64,000 nucleotides of DNA from Gordonibacter sp. An230 (GTDB lineage Bacteria > Actinomycetota > Coriobacteriia > Coriobacteriales > Eggerthellaceae). How positions within the stretch are numbered: position 1 is the stretch's first letter; each line of letters begins with the position of its first letter. The notes below the pieces were generated by a model that saw only the letters and a program-made list of their open reading frames with translations, searched no databases and was not told the origin of the DNA. Shown here in pieces: positions 62,766 to 64,000 of the stretch. The translations under genes and the position numbers were made by a program. The stretch spans positions 62,001 to 126,000 of the forward strand of contig NZ_NFJP01000003.1 of assembly GCF_002159915.1 (NCBI RefSeq). Reading direction: 5' to 3'.

Positions 62766-62804
62766 CTTTTTCGCCCTCTCGCTCGGAATTCGGGGCTATC
62801 TCCC
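62766..62804 (+). repeat. Degenerate CRISPR repeat outside the array
   Basis: TTTTTCGCCCTCTCGCTCGG followed by AATTCGGGGCTATCTCCCC resembles the array repeat over its whole length but with many changes. It lies about three repeat-spacer periods left of the first intact repeat. Confidence 0.5.
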
Positions 62805-62845
62805 CCGCGGTTGCCATAGAGCACTCGATGCCTTTCATAGCGTCT

Positions 62846-62962
62846 TTAAGAATAGACGGGCGTTATCATCCGGAAAAGCACGGGGCAGCCGAACATGAAG
62901 CACATGGCAACGAATATGAGCACCGTAAGCCCGATCGGAACCACGTACAAGAATCCTTTCAC
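62846..62962 (-). CDS. Possible 38-residue single-span membrane peptide
   Basis: GTG at 62962 preceded by AAAGGGAG encodes a peptide with one hydrophobic span (VVPIGLTVLIFVAMCFMFGC) and a short tail ending MITPVYS. The size and shape recall KdpF or other small membrane proteins, but I do not recognise it. It lies 34 bp from the first CRISPR repeat on the opposite strand. It may be real or a decayed part of the array; it is too short for firm support. Confidence 0.35.
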   Translation of the reverse strand: MKGFLYVVPIGLTVLIFVAMCFMFGCPVLFRMITPVYS

Positions 62963-62996
62963 CTCCGCTCCCTTTCGGTTAATCGCGCACATAGAA

Positions 62997-64000
62997 ATTT
63001 TCGTCCCCTCTCGGGGTTTGGGGTTATCTGCCTGACGTTTCCGACGCGATGGGCGTGACCGTCACGACGTTTTCGTCCCCTCTCGGGGTTTGGGGTTATC
63101 TGCCAGAAGCTACCCTCTACCGCCACGACGACGGCGAGTTAGTTTTCGTCCCCTCTCGGGGTTTGGGGTTATCTGCCGCCCCGGCCTCTGAGAAGGGAGA
63201 TCACATGATAACCAACAGTTTTCGTCCCCTCTCGGGGTTTGGGGTTATCTGCCTTTACGTTGCGTATCCGCAGTACGTGAGCGACGTGATCGTTTTCGTC
63301 CCCTCTCGGGGTTTGGGGTTATCTGCCGCCACAGACGGAGAGCCGCTTTTCACCCATGAGAACGGGTGGTGTTTTCGTCCCCTCTCGGGGTTTGGGGTTA
63401 TCTGCCTGTTATTGGATGTACAGCAAATGCGTTCTCATGTGTTTGTTTTCGTCCCCTCTCGGGGTTTGGGGTTATCTGCCCAGATTAGCAATGTCACTGT
63501 TGAAATCCTTGATAGTGGGTTTTCGTCCCCTCTCGGGGTTTGGGGTTATCTGCCTCCCTCGACCGACACCGAATGGTGGCAGTACCAATACGTTTTCGTC
63601 CCCTCTCGGGGTTTGGGGTTATCTGCCTGTTATATCTAAGAAGACCGCTGAGTTCTCATCTTTTAGTTTTCGTCCCCTCTCGGGGTTTGGGGTTATCTGC
63701 CGAAGCTGAGGAATATATCAACATGATGCATCAGAGTTTTCGTCCCCTCTCGGGGTTTGGGGTTATCTGCCGTGATCAGGCTTGCAATCGTAATAGCGAT
63801 GCCCGTTCGTTTTCGTCCCCTCTCGGGGTTTGGGGTTATCTGCCTTCTTGATAGTGGTATGTTGAGTGTGGAGAGTCTCCAGTTTTCGTCCCCTCTCGGG
63901 GTTTGGGGTTATCTGCCTCTACGGCGAGCGCAACAACGTCGCCGAGTTCGTGATGGTTTTCGTCCCCTCTCGGGGTTTGGGGTTATCTGCCTCGAAGATG
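62997..64000. CRISPR. CRISPR array, 14 repeats visible, continuing off the window
   Basis: Fourteen 36-bp repeats (GTTTTCGTCCCCTCTCGGGG then TTTGGGGTTATCTGCC) with 13 complete spacers of 34-43 bp and a partial fourteenth. Repeats are identical except that the first begins with A. CCCC-TCTC-GGGG gives a short stem. Read on the minus strand, the repeat ends ACGAAAAC, like the 8-nt handle of type I and III crRNAs, so I suspect transcription to the left with the decayed end at 62997. Subtype is not fixed; no cas gene lies in the window. Several spacers read as coding sequence of phage type, others are AT-rich. Confidence 0.95.

Larger units (their letters stand above)
61861..62845. other. 985-bp non-coding region before the CRISPR array
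   Basis: Contains inverted-repeat element copy 3 (61978-62130), a second smaller inverted repeat (62145-62284) and a degenerate CRISPR repeat (62766-62804). No gene supported. Confidence 0.6.

Noticed and set aside
63049-63851. Protein-coding frames running through the CRISPR array
   Set aside because: They arise from the repeat unit (PSRGLGLSA/RPLSGFGVICL) and carry no independent evidence.

Overview
The window is high-GC DNA with densely packed genes. It suggests an actinobacterium of the class Coriobacteriia, most likely an Eggerthellaceae gut anaerobe related to Eggerthella or Gordonibacter. The reasons are the tandem Tat-exported molybdopterin oxidoreductases with DmsB-like and NrfD-like partners, the MEP isoprenoid genes in a pyrH-frr-uppS-cdsA-dxr-rseP-ispG-proS order, and the overall protein style. 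This placement is inference from gene content; no marker search was run.

Region 1-32.2 kb holds three modules in the same orientation, all on the minus strand. Each module has (i) a cassette of an orphan NrfD-like membrane protein, a small GntR/YtrA-type regulator and an SPFH/band-7 protein, followed by (ii) a molybdopterin oxidoreductase locus. Module A is the cassette at 3785-6201 and oxidoreductase A at 1-1539, which runs off the left edge; a toxin-antitoxin pair and a nuclease-like gene fragment lie between them. Module B is the cassette at 14661-16950, a TorD chaperone and a radical SAM protein (12203-14376), and the operon oxidoreductase B - FeS - NrfD - two-haem c-type protein - b-type membrane protein (6743-12026). 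Module C is the cassette at 29586-31975 and the operon oxidoreductase C - FeS - NrfD - TorD (23568-28782). Short operator-like sequences are shared between the cassette promoter and the oxidoreductase promoter of the same module and differ between modules. A conserved box of about 20 bp lies directly upstream of all three oxidoreductase promoters. I regard this modular unit as the best candidate for an undescribed system: a membrane-linked regulatory unit dedicated to one respiratory enzyme each.

Between modules B and C (17.1-23 kb) lie housekeeping genes: a NYN-domain nuclease, rlmB, a TRIC-type channel, a zinc alcohol dehydrogenase and an amino acid permease. Region 32.6-41.3 kb carries a DEAD-box helicase, a membrane-anchored XRE regulator, a UbiB-like kinase, a phasin-like protein, a divergent EamA transporter/LysR pair and a HAD phosphatase. 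Region 41.5-53.1 kb is the conserved translation/lipid/isoprenoid cluster (proS, ispG, rseP, dxr, cdsA, uppS, frr, pyrH), here interrupted by unusually long non-coding gaps; htrA follows. Region 55.3-61.9 kb carries a possible SCP2-like protein, an iron alcohol dehydrogenase, an aldehyde dehydrogenase, a C39-like peptidase, nfo and an acetyltransferase gene broken by one amber codon.

The last kilobase is a CRISPR array (14 repeats visible, continuing off the right edge, no cas genes in view). Several families of palindromic, MITE-like intergenic elements are scattered through the window, including one with three copies and terminal inverted repeats of up to 33 bp.
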